A stretch of DNA of 64,000 nt from Aedes albopictus (taxonomy: Eukaryota > Arthropoda > Insecta > Diptera > Culicidae), in assembly GCF_035046485.1 (NCBI RefSeq), contig NC_085136.1:329742227-329806226 (forward strand), given 5' to 3'. The number at the start of each line of letters is the position of its first letter. Position 1 is the first letter of the stretch. The notes under the pieces were generated by a model. The model made no database searches. It was not told where the DNA came from and saw only the letters and a program-made list of their open reading frames with translations. Made by a program: the position numbers and the translations under genes. Shown here in pieces: positions 29,801-40,038 of this stretch.

Positions 29801-32205
29801 CGTCCTCGTCCATTTTCGCACCGGTTGACTTCAGTTCTCGAACCAACTGGTCGAAACGTAGAAAGTGGGACTCCAAACTTGAACGCTCGTCGTGCTTCAT
29901 TTCCAGCAGCTTCCGTTACAGCATGAACCGGTTTGTCAAGCTCTTCCGCTCGAAAACTTTATGTAGTCCGTCCCAGGTTTCCTTCGAACTCCTCTTGTCT
30001 TTAAGGCCGCACGGGACGACGTGTAGTTTTTCCTATCTTCCCTCTCTTTCTAACAATTTGCCTCGCGATTTTGAAGAAGCAAATATCAATTTCCACTGCA
30101 CTGACGTAGCTGAAACTTTAGTCGATTGTGCACCACAAGTGAGCAAATGAACGATCAAATTTCTAGTCAATAATATGAAGTAGAAGTTGAGATTTGCATC
30201 TTACTAGCAACAGAGCAATGGCGGAGGATTCAACCACCGTCCCGTCCGGCCTTAATGTATTCCAGGTGACTATCCGATACCGCACCGTTCAGGACCGAGC
30301 GGCACTTGTTGTCCTGCCTCTTCTGGCATGCTTTCTTCTTTTCCCAGAAAATTTCCTCTTCCGCTTCCACTTCGACACAGTGCGCGACATCCTGAACCGC
30401 CAGTTGTTGAAACCCGTTTCGTCGAAAGGCTTGATCTTCTCGAACTTCTCGTCGTCTCCCATCGTGGCGGATTTTTTTAATCGGCTTCCAGAATCTTCTC
30501 GGTTTGGGTTCACTGAGCCCACAACCTTTTAACAGAGTGAAAACTTGAGAAACCTTTACTGGTTGGTGGTTGACAAAGGAATGATCTAATTTATTTTCTC
30601 AAAGTCATCGAATAATCTAAGGTTGCTATGATCTATTGTACTCTAACACTTACACCCTTGTTTGCTTTTTGCATCGAATAACTCACTCCCGTTGAAAATT
30701 CTTTTGAATCTAGCTACTTTTCGTAAGGCAAACAAAATGGGCCTATTCTTGCCATATTCTGAGAGGGCTCTAAATATCTATTTAGAATTCCGTGTTTTGC
30801 TTGCTTTGATCCGTATTCACTTACTAAAAACTCTGAAATATTTCAATGCACGTGTTTTGTAATTTAAGGGTTCGAAAGAAACGGAAACAAGTGAACCTTA
30901 ATCTGGTTACCATAATGAAAAAGAAATGTTACATTTGTTCAGTGATCTTTAAAGATGCCAACGAACTGTCGTTACATTTGACGGAGATGCATTCCGGTAA
31001 GGATGGCTATCACTGCGAGGAATGTTCGTTGGATTTCCCCCTGCTACCGGCTTACAACAGGCATCTTTCTCGCCATGATAAATCCGAAAGACCTCACAAG
31101 TGCAATTTCTGCCCTATTCGCTTCAAATCCACCATTCAATTGAAAGCTCATGAAAACAGGCTTCACGACACTAATCACGACGTGAATTACCTGCCGGAAC
31201 AGCCCACGCGAATCGAATGTGAAACCTGTGGGAAAGTATTCAGTTACAAGCACAAACTGAAGATGCACATCCGGATGGTTCACATGGGCGGCAAACAACC
31301 CTCGTGCAACATTTGTCACAAAACTTTCACGGCCACCTCTAGCTTAGAAAGGCACATGCTTCTGCACACGAACGAAAAGCCACACGTCTGCCCAAACTGC
31401 GGAATTTCCTTCCGACGTGCGCTCCTACTTCGACACCACATGCAGATGGAGCACGAAGGCCGAAATCCTCACGTTTGCTCAGAATGTCAGGAACAGTTCA
31501 AAAACTACCACCAACTCTACATTCACAAGCAGGTTGTTCACCTGAAAAAGCCCTTCGGCGGAGGAACCAAACAGCGGAAGTACCACCTCGATTGCAAACT
31601 CTGCAAGTCATCTCACGCCAAAACGTCCGACCTGGAACGACACATCAAATCGGATCACCCCGGCGAGACCTATCCGTACCCGCAGTGCACGGATTGTCCG
31701 CGAACTTTCCTCTCCAAGACCCACCTGGACCACCACAAGGCCATCCACACCGATAAGTACGCCTGCCAGGAGTGCGGCAAGCGGAACACCTCCATCCAGA
31801 CGCTTCAGACCCACATGGAGAACGCCCACTCCGACGTCCGGCGGTACGACTGCCCGGTCTGCATCAACAAGTCGTACAAAACGGCCGTCTCGCTGCGGCA
31901 GCACATGGCTACGCACTCCCACGGTAAGAAGCACGTGTGCGAGTACTGCCAGAAGGGCTTCGTGCGGAAGGATCACATGCTGATCCATCGGAGGTAGGTC
32001 CCTGAGAGTTGCCAAGTTCTCTTCTCAGTTTAAAATCTCGTTTCGTTTCAGAATCCACACCGGCGAGAAACCCTTCCAGTGTACGAACTGTCTGAAGCGG
32101 TTCAACGACGATGCGAGTTTCTGCAGGCACAGAAAACGCTGTCTGGAACCGATGGCCAAGGCGGACGAGGACAATGTGGATGATTTGCTGAATTTTGATT
32201 TTTGA
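26892..32205 (+). CDS. THAP-ZAD-C2H2 zinc-finger protein, 13 fingers (664 aa)
   Basis: Exons 26892-27139, 27584-28051, 30869-31993 and 32052-32205 join with GT-AG introns, all phase 2, to 665 codons including TGA. Exon 1 is a THAP domain: MPCVVPTC, FPRD, a Trp, CLWHF and EPKLF, matching the C2CH zinc module that binds DNA. Exon 2 starts with a ZAD (SCRLC ... VCIECLARLE), then an acidic linker. Exon 3 carries twelve C2H2 fingers and exon 4 the last, of C2HC type ending HRKRC, with an acidic tail. THAP and ZAD on one protein suggests a nuclear DNA-binding factor that dimerises through ZAD; the target is unknown. A paralogue with the same order lies convergently at 40039-42009. Intron 1 holds a Jockey scrap and a palindromic element; intron 2 holds a copia element. 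No specific orthologue is claimed. Confidence 0.93.
27205..27345 (+). pseudogene. Jockey-like non-LTR reverse transcriptase scrap in intron 1
   Basis: The frame reads VLLNVEKAYDSVWQ followed by NFPMYILKII, the typical RT block with the first catalytic aspartate region (LDVEKAFDSVWH in Jockey-clade elements). Only about 45 residues remain. Confidence 0.75.
27367..27553. mobile_element. Small inverted-repeat element with an inner 85-bp palindrome
   Basis: Outer ends GTTACGGTGTT (27367-27377) and AACACCGTAAC (27543-27553), with further imperfect pairing (ATCATAAAAC). Inside, 27402-27486 is an essentially perfect palindrome with arms of about 40 bp (CCGTTCGCAATGCTG ... CAGCATTGCGAACGG) meeting at an A/T core. 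It lies wholly in intron 1, so the pre-mRNA would contain a long hairpin. Confidence 0.85.
28510..30648 (-). mobile_element. Deleted Ty1/copia element in intron 2 of the THAP-ZAD gene
   Basis: CTTAC is duplicated at 28505-28509 and 30649-30653. LTRs: 30527-30648 (122 bp) and an internally deleted 28510-28549. On the minus strand the 5' LTR is followed by GGTTGTGGGCTCAGTG, and a purine tract GAGGCGGGA precedes the 3' LTR, both copia-like. Gag pieces lie at about 29517-30522 (GFNNWRFRM, then a CCHC knuckle CFGCGKFGHKRAGC). RT/RNase H pieces lie at about 28560-29470 (PYKELIGCLLYL, CTLSTTEAEFMAL, VYEDNQ). Protease, integrase and most of RT are missing. It is antisense to the host gene. Confidence 0.9.
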
Positions 32206-33285
32206 TTTTAGGGTAGTGGCACACCGAAAAAAGTTTAAAACATTACAAAACTATTACGTTATGTTGTTTATTTAATTATGACTTTCCTTGAACTGGTCCA
32301 AAGTCGTGAAATACCAAGAGATTGCTAATTAGTTCTGTAAACTGGAATATGAAACAACTCTGGGACGTTTTAAGGGGCTTTAAGAGTGATTCAGAGGTAC
32401 CTCAGGTGCCTTTAAAGCAAGTTGCATGGAGGTTTCAGGAACGTTTTAGGGGCCTTTTAAAGGCGTTCTAAAGGAATTCAGAGACATTTTAGGTCAGGAT
32501 CATATCAGAGGAATTTCAAGAAAACCCATAAATCAAAGAGGTTTCAAATAGATACAATAGAGAGGTCGTATCAAAAAGTTTCAAGGTTATTGTGAAGGAG
32601 TCTCTGAAAATCCTCTGAACGCTTCCGTTACGCCTCTGAAACCTGCCGAAAATGCTCTGATACTCTATGCCTCCAAAATCCGCCTGAAACCCCTTCGAAC
32701 CCCAAGTAACGCACATGATAATCTCCAAAACCCCCGAAAACGCCTCTGAAACCCGCCGAAAATGCTCTGAAACTCCCTGGAATCACCCTAAAGCCCCCTC
32801 GGACTCCGTAAAACTAGTGTTGGTAAAAACTCAAATTCTCAAATCCTATAAGAGCATGGTTGAGTTGTTTCACGCGCGATTCCTGACTCGCCAAACTAAC
32901 CGTCGAAAAATTCATGCATAAGCTGACTCGCGATTTTACCCATTGCTTAATATGTTGGTTTTCATATTATTTACAACGAAGTTTTTTGGATTGTATGAAA
33001 AAGCCTGCATACACACTGAACGCTTTCAGCAATATTTTACTAAATTTTGCCGAGCTGAAGGGTCCAGCAAAATTTCAGCATGATGCTGAATAACATTTGG
33101 ATAATTTTCAGGCACAACTTTGGAGAAATTTTAAAGCATAGTGCTGTGTACCAGCTGAATTGTTAGTTGTTAAAAGCGTTTTACAATATGTAGTAATGCT
33201 GTTATTCAACTTGAACAAAAACGATTAAAAATTAATTAAATGCAAATTTTTTCAATTTTAACGAGAGTTGATTGATAGGCACTTA
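32206..33285. other. 3' flank of THAP-ZAD gene and degenerate repeats
   Basis: No canonical AATAAA is seen within about 100 bp after the stop. From about 32340 to 32810 there are irregular TTTCAGG and CCTCTGAAAC words of the same family as 9960-10160. 32820-33285 is AT-rich with no feature. Confidence 0.55.
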
Positions 33286-34207
33286 CAGGGGATGGCCAAA
33301 ATGTTTGGGATAGGCAACTTTTTTTCTCCCACAAAAAAATCAACAAGCTGTAACTTTTCATAGAGTGCATCAAAAAATTTCAAATTTTGACTGTTTGTCA
33401 ACCTATTATATGTGCACCATTGGTACAAATTTGGGCTCGATTGATTAATTTTTCGCGAAGTTATAACCGTTCTGGCAAAACACTATTATTTAGACAACTA
33501 ATTTTTGAACTGTCATATTTCGGAAACCAGTGAACCGAATCGAATGAATTTTTCAACGTTTATCAACAATATATTGATACTTAATACGACGTTATAAAAT
33601 GTAATATTTCCTAACGGCTAATTAAGTTATACCGGCTTGAAATTTTTACCCATATAGAGGAAAATAGGTCAAATTTACAATACCACACAAAAATTACTAA
33701 ATGTGTTCTTCCTTCAATCTAAATAGGCTCTAATATATCTGATTAAAGATAACTTAAAAACAGAAGTGGAATATCTTTGGATATCAACACTAAAATTTAT
33801 TGACATTGATGTAAAAAAATTACATTTTTTCGAGAAAAATCCAAAAAGTGTCAATCTATGACAACTTTTTTCAACGTTTAAAAAGTACTTATGTTTTAAT
33901 AGTTTGTGAAGCATTAACATATTGTTAGTGTACGTTCAAAATTTAATTCAATTCGGTTCACTGGTTTCCGAGATATGACAGCTCAAAAATGAGTTGTCTA
34001 AAAAATAGTGTTTCACCCGAATGGTTCCAACTTTGCGAAACATTAATCAATCGAGCCCAAATTTGTACCGATGATGCACATATAATAGGTTGACAAACAG
34101 TCAAAATTTGAGATTTTTTGATGCACTATATGAAAAGTTATAGCATGTTGAACTTTTTTGTTAGAGAAAAAAAAGTTGCCTATCCCAAACCTTTTGGCCA
34201 TCCCCTG
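33286..34207. mobile_element. CAGGGGATGGCC inverted-repeat element, complete (922 bp)
   Basis: Ends CAGGGGATGGCCAAAATG and TTTTGGCCATCCCCTG, flanked by TA on both sides (33284-33285, 34208-34209). The inverted arms extend for some 250 bp (for example CAACCTATTATATGTGCA against TGCACATATAATAGGTTG). A TA target suggests a Tc1/mariner-type origin. No transposase. A second, truncated copy is at 46055-46765. Confidence 0.88.
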
Positions 34208-35865
34208 TATGCTATGAACAATTATAATGAAATAATAACTACACATAAATTTACCTAAATCAAGATACGCATTCGGGACCCATCGATTGCTAGCCGCATG
34301 CCTTCCTATCTGCACCATCCTAGAGATGATGAATGAAGCACTCAAATCAAAACATAAACTTCCTGTGGTTTATTAATGATCACACTTCGACTATTATTCA
34401 GCAGTGGTGAATTGACACAGAACATTATGGTTAAGAATTGAACAACAAATTAATTCAGCTGTTGTTCAGTAAAACCACATGTACTCTGAGTCGAAGTATG
34501 ATGAAACGAAAGCGTTTATTTGACTTGTGAAAAATACATTATACAGATACATGTGCTAATTTTTACATGAACTTAACAAGAAGCAGAATAAAGTCTTGTT
34601 AAACTATGTTGTAAAGGAAATACTGCGAGTCTAATAGAAATCTTATTTAACACATGAAAAGTGTTTTAAATTATCATTGTTAATACCAATACGAAAAGTT
34701 GAACATTGGCTACTTTTTCAATTTAAATAGCATTTGTATAGTAATGTGTACAGCATATATTTAGTTCAGCTATAATTACTGTTGTAAAGCAACAAATCAG
34801 CATGCAGGCTTGTTTGCGGCTGGTGATTGTTAGTTGGGAACAAACCCCCCACATTTTATGGGCCCCCACAATAACCTTTTTTGGTTAATAACATTAGCTT
34901 TATCGCTCAAGTATTGTTCGAAAATAAGGAAAAACATTCTTAGTCATTTCTCCGAGGGGGCTCCACATCCGCTCGGGCCCCGGGCCCCCACAATCCTTAA
35001 TCCGGGCCTGACTGTAGCTGATACCAGTTGTTACCCTCATGGGTGGGTTTTGTTGTCCAGACACGTTTCTCTGACGCGCGTGTGGACAACAATACGTCTT
35101 TTAGGAGTTACAAGGTGTTTCAGGGGCGTTTCAAGGCATTTCAGAGCGTTGCCGGAACGTTTAAGGGCGTTCTTAGAGGTTTTAGAAACGCTTAATAGTA
35201 TTTCAGAGGAGTTTCCGGAGCATGCCCCTGAATCCCTTTGAAGCGCATTTAAAACTTCAAAAGGATTCAGGGGCATTTCGAGGCATTTTCGTTCAGGATC
35301 AGTGGATGGGAAATGCTCAATAGTAGGTATCTGATCAACCTGGAACCATAAAAAAGTGTTGACTAGGAAGCTGTGATTTCGGAGCGGGAACACGCATCTT
35401 GTGGGGCCATGGTATCCTCACTTCAACAATGCGGGTATAAATATGGTATGACATGCTCCCAAAAAATCGAATTTTCCGAAAACAGGGTGATCAGATCGAA
35501 TACTTTCTCGAGAGATAATGAGCTTCTGAATTGAAATTGCAAAAAAAATAGAAAATCGATTTATTGACGAAGATATGATAACTTCAATTTCGTGGGTACC
35601 CGGGTACCCTGCCGGAATTCCACGTATTAAAAAAAATGCAGCAGCCCCTGCCCCTGCCCCTCCTCCTCACTTTAAAATTCGGTCAACCCCTAAGTATTCA
35701 CGAGTTCTTTGATCTAGCAGAGTTTCAATTTCTTAGTCACAATAACCATTGTAACAACATATTGCGAAACTCTTGCATCCATTTCTTTTTTTTTCATTTT
35801 TCATTCTATTTCATTCATCATTCACATCGCTTCAAACGTTTCTTCAGAGATTCTTCCACAAGGAT
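34208..35865. other. Intergenic DNA with repeat scraps
   Basis: No gene supported. Runs of GGGCCCC type at 34835-35010 look like a transposon end. 35095-35285 is a degenerate GGCGTTTCAGG repeat. Frames here lack known domains. Confidence 0.55.
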
Positions 35866-36390
35866 TCAGTGATGCTTCCAGGAGATCCATAAGGGATTCC
35901 TCTAGAAAATTCTTCAGAGTTTTCTTCAGAAGTTTCTTCAGGGATTAGTTTCTGCGGATATTCTTGTAGGATTCCTTCGAAGATTCCTCCCAAAATTCCT
36001 TAAAAGATTGCAATCAGGGATTCCTCCAGAAGTTTCTTTGGGGATCTTTTCAGCCTTCAGAGGTGACTCCAGGAGTTCCTTCAGGGAACTCTCCAGAATT
36101 TCCTGCAGAGATTCTAATGGGAGAATTCAGAGATTCCCCGGAAGTTTCTTCAGGGATTGCTAAAGAATTTCATTCTGGAATTAGTCCAGCAGTTCTTTCA
36201 AGACTCGTCCAGAAGTTCCATTAGAGAATCTTTCTGGTGTTCTTCCAGGGACGGCTCCTGCAGTTTTTTCTAGGAGTATTCAGGAATGCTCCAAAGTGTT
36301 ACATCAGAGATTTCTCCAGGAAAAAGAATTACAGGAGTTCCTACAGGAAAAAGAATTACAGGAGTTCAGGGAGGGATTCTACAATAATTC
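35866..36390. repeat. Degenerate 12-bp GGAATTCC-type repeat block
   Basis: TTCTTCAGGGATTCCT-like words with 12- to 15-base spacing. A short exact duplication of CAGGAAAAAGAATTA occurs at about 36317 and 36344. Confidence 0.65.
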
Positions 36391-37310
36391 AAACCAATGT
36401 TCTGTCCGACAACAACTCAGCACCGCGAGACTCGGACGTAGTCACAGGGTCGGTGCGCTTTCGAGCAACCGGAGGGGCTTGGCGGACTAGAAAAGGGCGC
36501 TCAAAATTTACGGTAAATTCAGTTATCTGTTGTTCTGTAATTTGTCCTTGGCACTTACCTTGGTTGACTGCAAACCTACGAATACTCGCGGCGGGACCTT
36601 TGTTCCAGCGATGGCTAACAGGACTGGATGTCATCCTGTGGCAAGATGGCGGATCAGCTTCCGTTGACCTGCGACCTCTGAAAAGTACAATGTCGCTTGG
36701 AGTCAGTCGACGACGGCAAGGCCGCCCTCTGTTGGACCGGGAGGGGATTCTCCTTGGGATTTGGGACCTTTGCCCGAGAGCAATGTCCTCCTTGGTGGTT
36801 ATGGTCGGAAGCCAGAAGAACATTGTGGTAACCCTTTACTGTTAGATTTGGGAACCTTACAGTAGAAACCCAAATCGTTGCTTGCAATGTGTTACTTATA
36901 GATAGCGTAGCACACTTGCTACCAGAAAAAAAGATCTCTGCAAGCTTGGCAGAGCAACGGCTTGTCGTGTGAGGCCGGGTTCTACAACAACCTATTTACT
37001 TGGCTAGCGCGATCTGGAACACCTCTCTGGTCTCAAGGTCGGCTGGTGTGAAAGCTAGGCGAATAATCAGACCTCGGATATGTTGAGGTGTAATAAAGGA
37101 AACTAGTGTGGTACACTTCGGGGACTTCGAGGACGTAAATAGCGTAGTATCGAACCAGGTAGGCGCACCGGTAGATGGCCGCCGGAATCACGGCTTCGCA
37201 GAATCGTCCACGGCTCTCGGTACGTTCAGAGCCATAGACCACCGAGTTATGAAGAAGTTAAATCACTTCCTTCTTCTCTGCGCTCCAGGGATGGATCGGT
37301 AAGGACTCTT
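36391..37310. other. GC-richer segment, unassigned
   Basis: Composition is closer to coding DNA than the surroundings, and frames of 144 aa (minus, 36389-36823) and 202 aa (plus, from 36237) exist, but neither has a domain I know. It may be an LTR or internal piece of a retroelement. No boundaries found. Confidence 0.3.
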
Positions 37311-38227
37311 AGCCCTCCAATGTCACGATGAGTCGACCTGACTTAACCTCCATTTCGGGTCCTATGCACAAAAAAATCACTTTTAGGTCTAATCTTCAAT
37401 CTGAAAACTCCCTTTTCCATGCCTGATTCGGTTTACTCCAACTCTACAACACTCCAATTTTTTACTCCCATATCTTCTTAGCTTTTCTTCCAAAAAACTT
37501 CAATTTTGCTTTCCGTTAGATAACTTCTTCCTGGAATGAGGTCTTCGTACAAAATGGACGATCCTATTCTTTTTACGGTAGTTAATCCCTCTACCGTCCG
37601 ATAGCCTCTCTCTGTCCCTTTCTATCTTTTCTTCTTTCCAAATCCACTGAACTCTAACTGTTCTACCGTTCAACATAAAACTTGTAGTGTATTGTGGGTA
37701 TCAAGTGTACTGAATCTAGGGGTGTGTAGGGCATTTATATAACTTGAATATTTATATACACGGAAACACAATCATATTACGTTTTATCAGATACATACGA
37801 TATACACAAATTAACACAGAAACAATAGACTAATTGTTGCAAACGGTAACAACTGGCGGTACTCGGATATACCAATCGGAAGTCTGGTCTTTAAAGAAAC
37901 CAGAAAAGGTTCTATTGTAGCACTTTTCAGGGTTAGTTATAATCCATCAGGATTTTCGAGGGCTTAGTTACCCCAATGCTGGTTAACTCTGACACACCTC
38001 TCTTCTGGCACAATCAATTGTTTCAAACTTCAAACACTCAACAATTACTCAAGCACATTCGATCTATACGCTCGTCTGTTTCTAAGTGGACGATGGCCGC
38101 CCCCAGAAACTCCTTTAAACCCTTCAGCCATCTTTTAGTTCCGTGACGTCATCATCCTGTGACTCTATTCACGCTATGTTTAGCTATAGATCATTATTGT
38201 AGCCCAGTAGGTTTCTAATCGTTGAAG
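37311..38227. other. Intergenic DNA, possibly retroelement-derived
   Basis: No coding signal. A TGGCGGTACTCGG word at about 37853 follows a GTAACA and resembles an LTR end plus primer-binding site, but no partner LTR was found. Confidence 0.35.
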
Positions 38228-38229
38228 TA

Positions 38230-38905
38230 CACTGTAATGCATAATTGATCGGAGAAACGCGGATTTTCATACAAAATGGCCAAGTTTGAGATGCTGTAAC
38301 TATGGTTTGCTTTGACGGATTGAGCTCAATTTCTGATACGGAACTAATATTGCGCATTGCGCTGTTAAAAGTGCGACGAGGAAGTGCGGAATCTCAAATA
38401 AAAGTGCGATTTGGTGTCAGATCGTTTCGGTGTCTTCACCGCACTTATTCATTAGCTCATGATGAATAAGTGCGGTGAAGACACCGGAATGATTTGATGC
38501 AATATCGCACTTTTATTTAAGATTCCGCACACTGTCGCAGTCCAGTTAGCAATGCAATAAACTATAATATGCTGAATTTTATGTATACGAAGTACGAAAT
38601 GTTTGCGTTCACAGGTTTGGGCGTGACAAGGTGTTCAAAATGTGCAAAAGTGATCGGACAGCGGCACGCGTGTAAATCAAAGGGGTACCGCTGTCCGATC
38701 ACTTTTGCACATTTTGAACGCCTTGTCACGCCCAAACCCGTGAACGCAAACATTTCGTACTTCGTATACGTAAAATTCAGCATATCAGTAGTTCCGTGCC
38801 AGAAATTGAGCTCAATCCGTCAAAGCAAACCATAGTTACAGCATCTCAAATTTGGTAATTTTGTATGAAAATTGGCGTTTGTCCGATCAATTATGCACCA
38901 CAGTG
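38230..38905. mobile_element. TA-flanked foldback containing two further foldbacks
   Basis: Outer ends CACTGTAATGCATAATTG and CAATTATGCACCACAGTG, flanked by TA (38228-38229, 38906-38907). Outer arms of about 115 bp include GAGATGCTGTAACTATGG and its inverse. Inner element 1 (about 38348-38558) pairs GTGCGGAATCTCAAATAAAA with its inverse and has a near-perfect core CGGTGTCTTCACCGCACTTA around 38455. Inner element 2 (38567-38785) has arms of about 100 bp (ATATGCTGAATTTTATGTA ... AAATTCAGCATAT) and a loop of about 21 nt. No transposase. Confidence 0.88.
38567..38785. repeat. Near-perfect 219-bp palindrome (inner foldback 2)
   Basis: Arms of about 100 bp with very few mismatches. The same peptide appears on both strands simply because the arms are inverse copies. 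Confidence 0.9.
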
Positions 38906-38984
38906 TATGTGAGCCTACCAAAATCCTCGACTATCAAGGCGCATATTAAAAAACTGATTTGAACCTTCTAACAATGATTACAAA

Positions 38985-39426
38985 TTTCTCCAGGGATTCT
39001 TCCAGGGAAACTCCCAGGTTTTCCTTTTCTTATTTCTCCAGCAGTGCTTTCGGATATGCCGACTGAAAATTCTTCGAGAAATCCTTCGTAGATACCCCTT
39101 GGAAATCTTTCCCATATTTCCTCCTGCTAATCCCTCGGGGATTCTTCTTGAAAAATCTTCGGGAATTCCTGTTGGAAATCTTTCAAAGATTCCTTCAGGA
39201 ATTCCTTCGGGGATTTTTTCCTGGAATTTCTTCGAGGATTCCTCCTGGATTTTTTTTCGAGGATTCCTCCTGGAATTCCTACTGGACTTCTTATGGAATT
39301 TCTTAGTTGATTACACCTGGAAATTCTTTGGGGATTTCTCGTGGAAATCCTTCTCGGATTCCGCTTGACATTCCTTCGAGGACTCCGCATGGAAAACCTT
39401 CGGAAATCCCTCCTGAAATGCCGTCT
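38985..39426. repeat. Degenerate 12-bp repeat block
   Basis: TTCCTTCGGGGATTTCTTCC-type words at roughly 12-15 base spacing; artefactual open frames on both strands. Confidence 0.7.
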
Positions 39427-39718
39427 GATGGTGCTTAACAAATACATCAATAATAAAATCTCAATTTTTGACCTAAGTTATCAAGCGAATAACTTTTTTA
39501 CAAGCGTTTTCAGCATATCCTAGACTACACTTTAACGTCATTAGTTACATGATTTTGGGAAAAAAATGAACTTATGAGTAGGTATAATGCAAAATAAAAT
39601 ACGTTTTCCCATACTAAATCCCATACAAATTTCAATCGCAATGCGGAATACGGGGACGCAATCAATTGCTCCCAAATTTTGCACAGTTGTTTTGGACGCT
39701 AATATAGATAGAAAAGGC
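39427..39718. mobile_element. GTGGGTCA-family foldback, copy D (right part only)
   Basis: Follows the right half of copies A and C: AACATCAATAATAAAATC-like start, CATATCCTAGAC, ACTTTAACGTCATTAG, AATGCGGAATACGGGGACGC and TTGTTTTGGACGCTAATATAGAT. Both termini are missing. Confidence 0.75.
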
Positions 39719-39992
39719 TAAGTTGTTTGTGTTCAAAATAGGGCCCGTACCCAAAGTGGTACCGCACCATGGGATGTGATAAATTCTGAGCAATAATTGT
39801 TATTTACTCCAATATGAGGATTTTGAACGACGATCGACTCGCATGAAAACTATTCTACCACTTGATAGTTCACAAAGATTAGTCAGTGTCCTGTCCGCTT
39901 GCTTAAATACTACCTAGAATAGAATAATACGAAAAACCCAAGCTGAAAGTAATGAATTAATTACTTCGCAGAACACAATTTGTCATTCATAG

Positions 39993-39998
39993 TTTATT
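39993..39998 (-). terminator. Polyadenylation signal AATAAA for the minus-strand THAP-ZAD gene
   Basis: TTTATT on the plus strand reads AATAAA on the minus strand, about 40 bp after the stop codon. Confidence 0.6.
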
Positions 39999-40038
39999 TT
40001 CTAATGAAATTCACATTTCATTTTCAACTGCATTCGCA

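Noticed and set aside
36237..36845. A 202-aa plus-strand frame
   Set aside because: Starts inside the 12-bp repeat block and has no recognisable domain; an overlapping minus frame is equally open.
38562..38835. Two similar 73-88 aa frames on opposite strands
   Set aside because: They are the two arms of one palindrome, which yields the same peptide from both strands.
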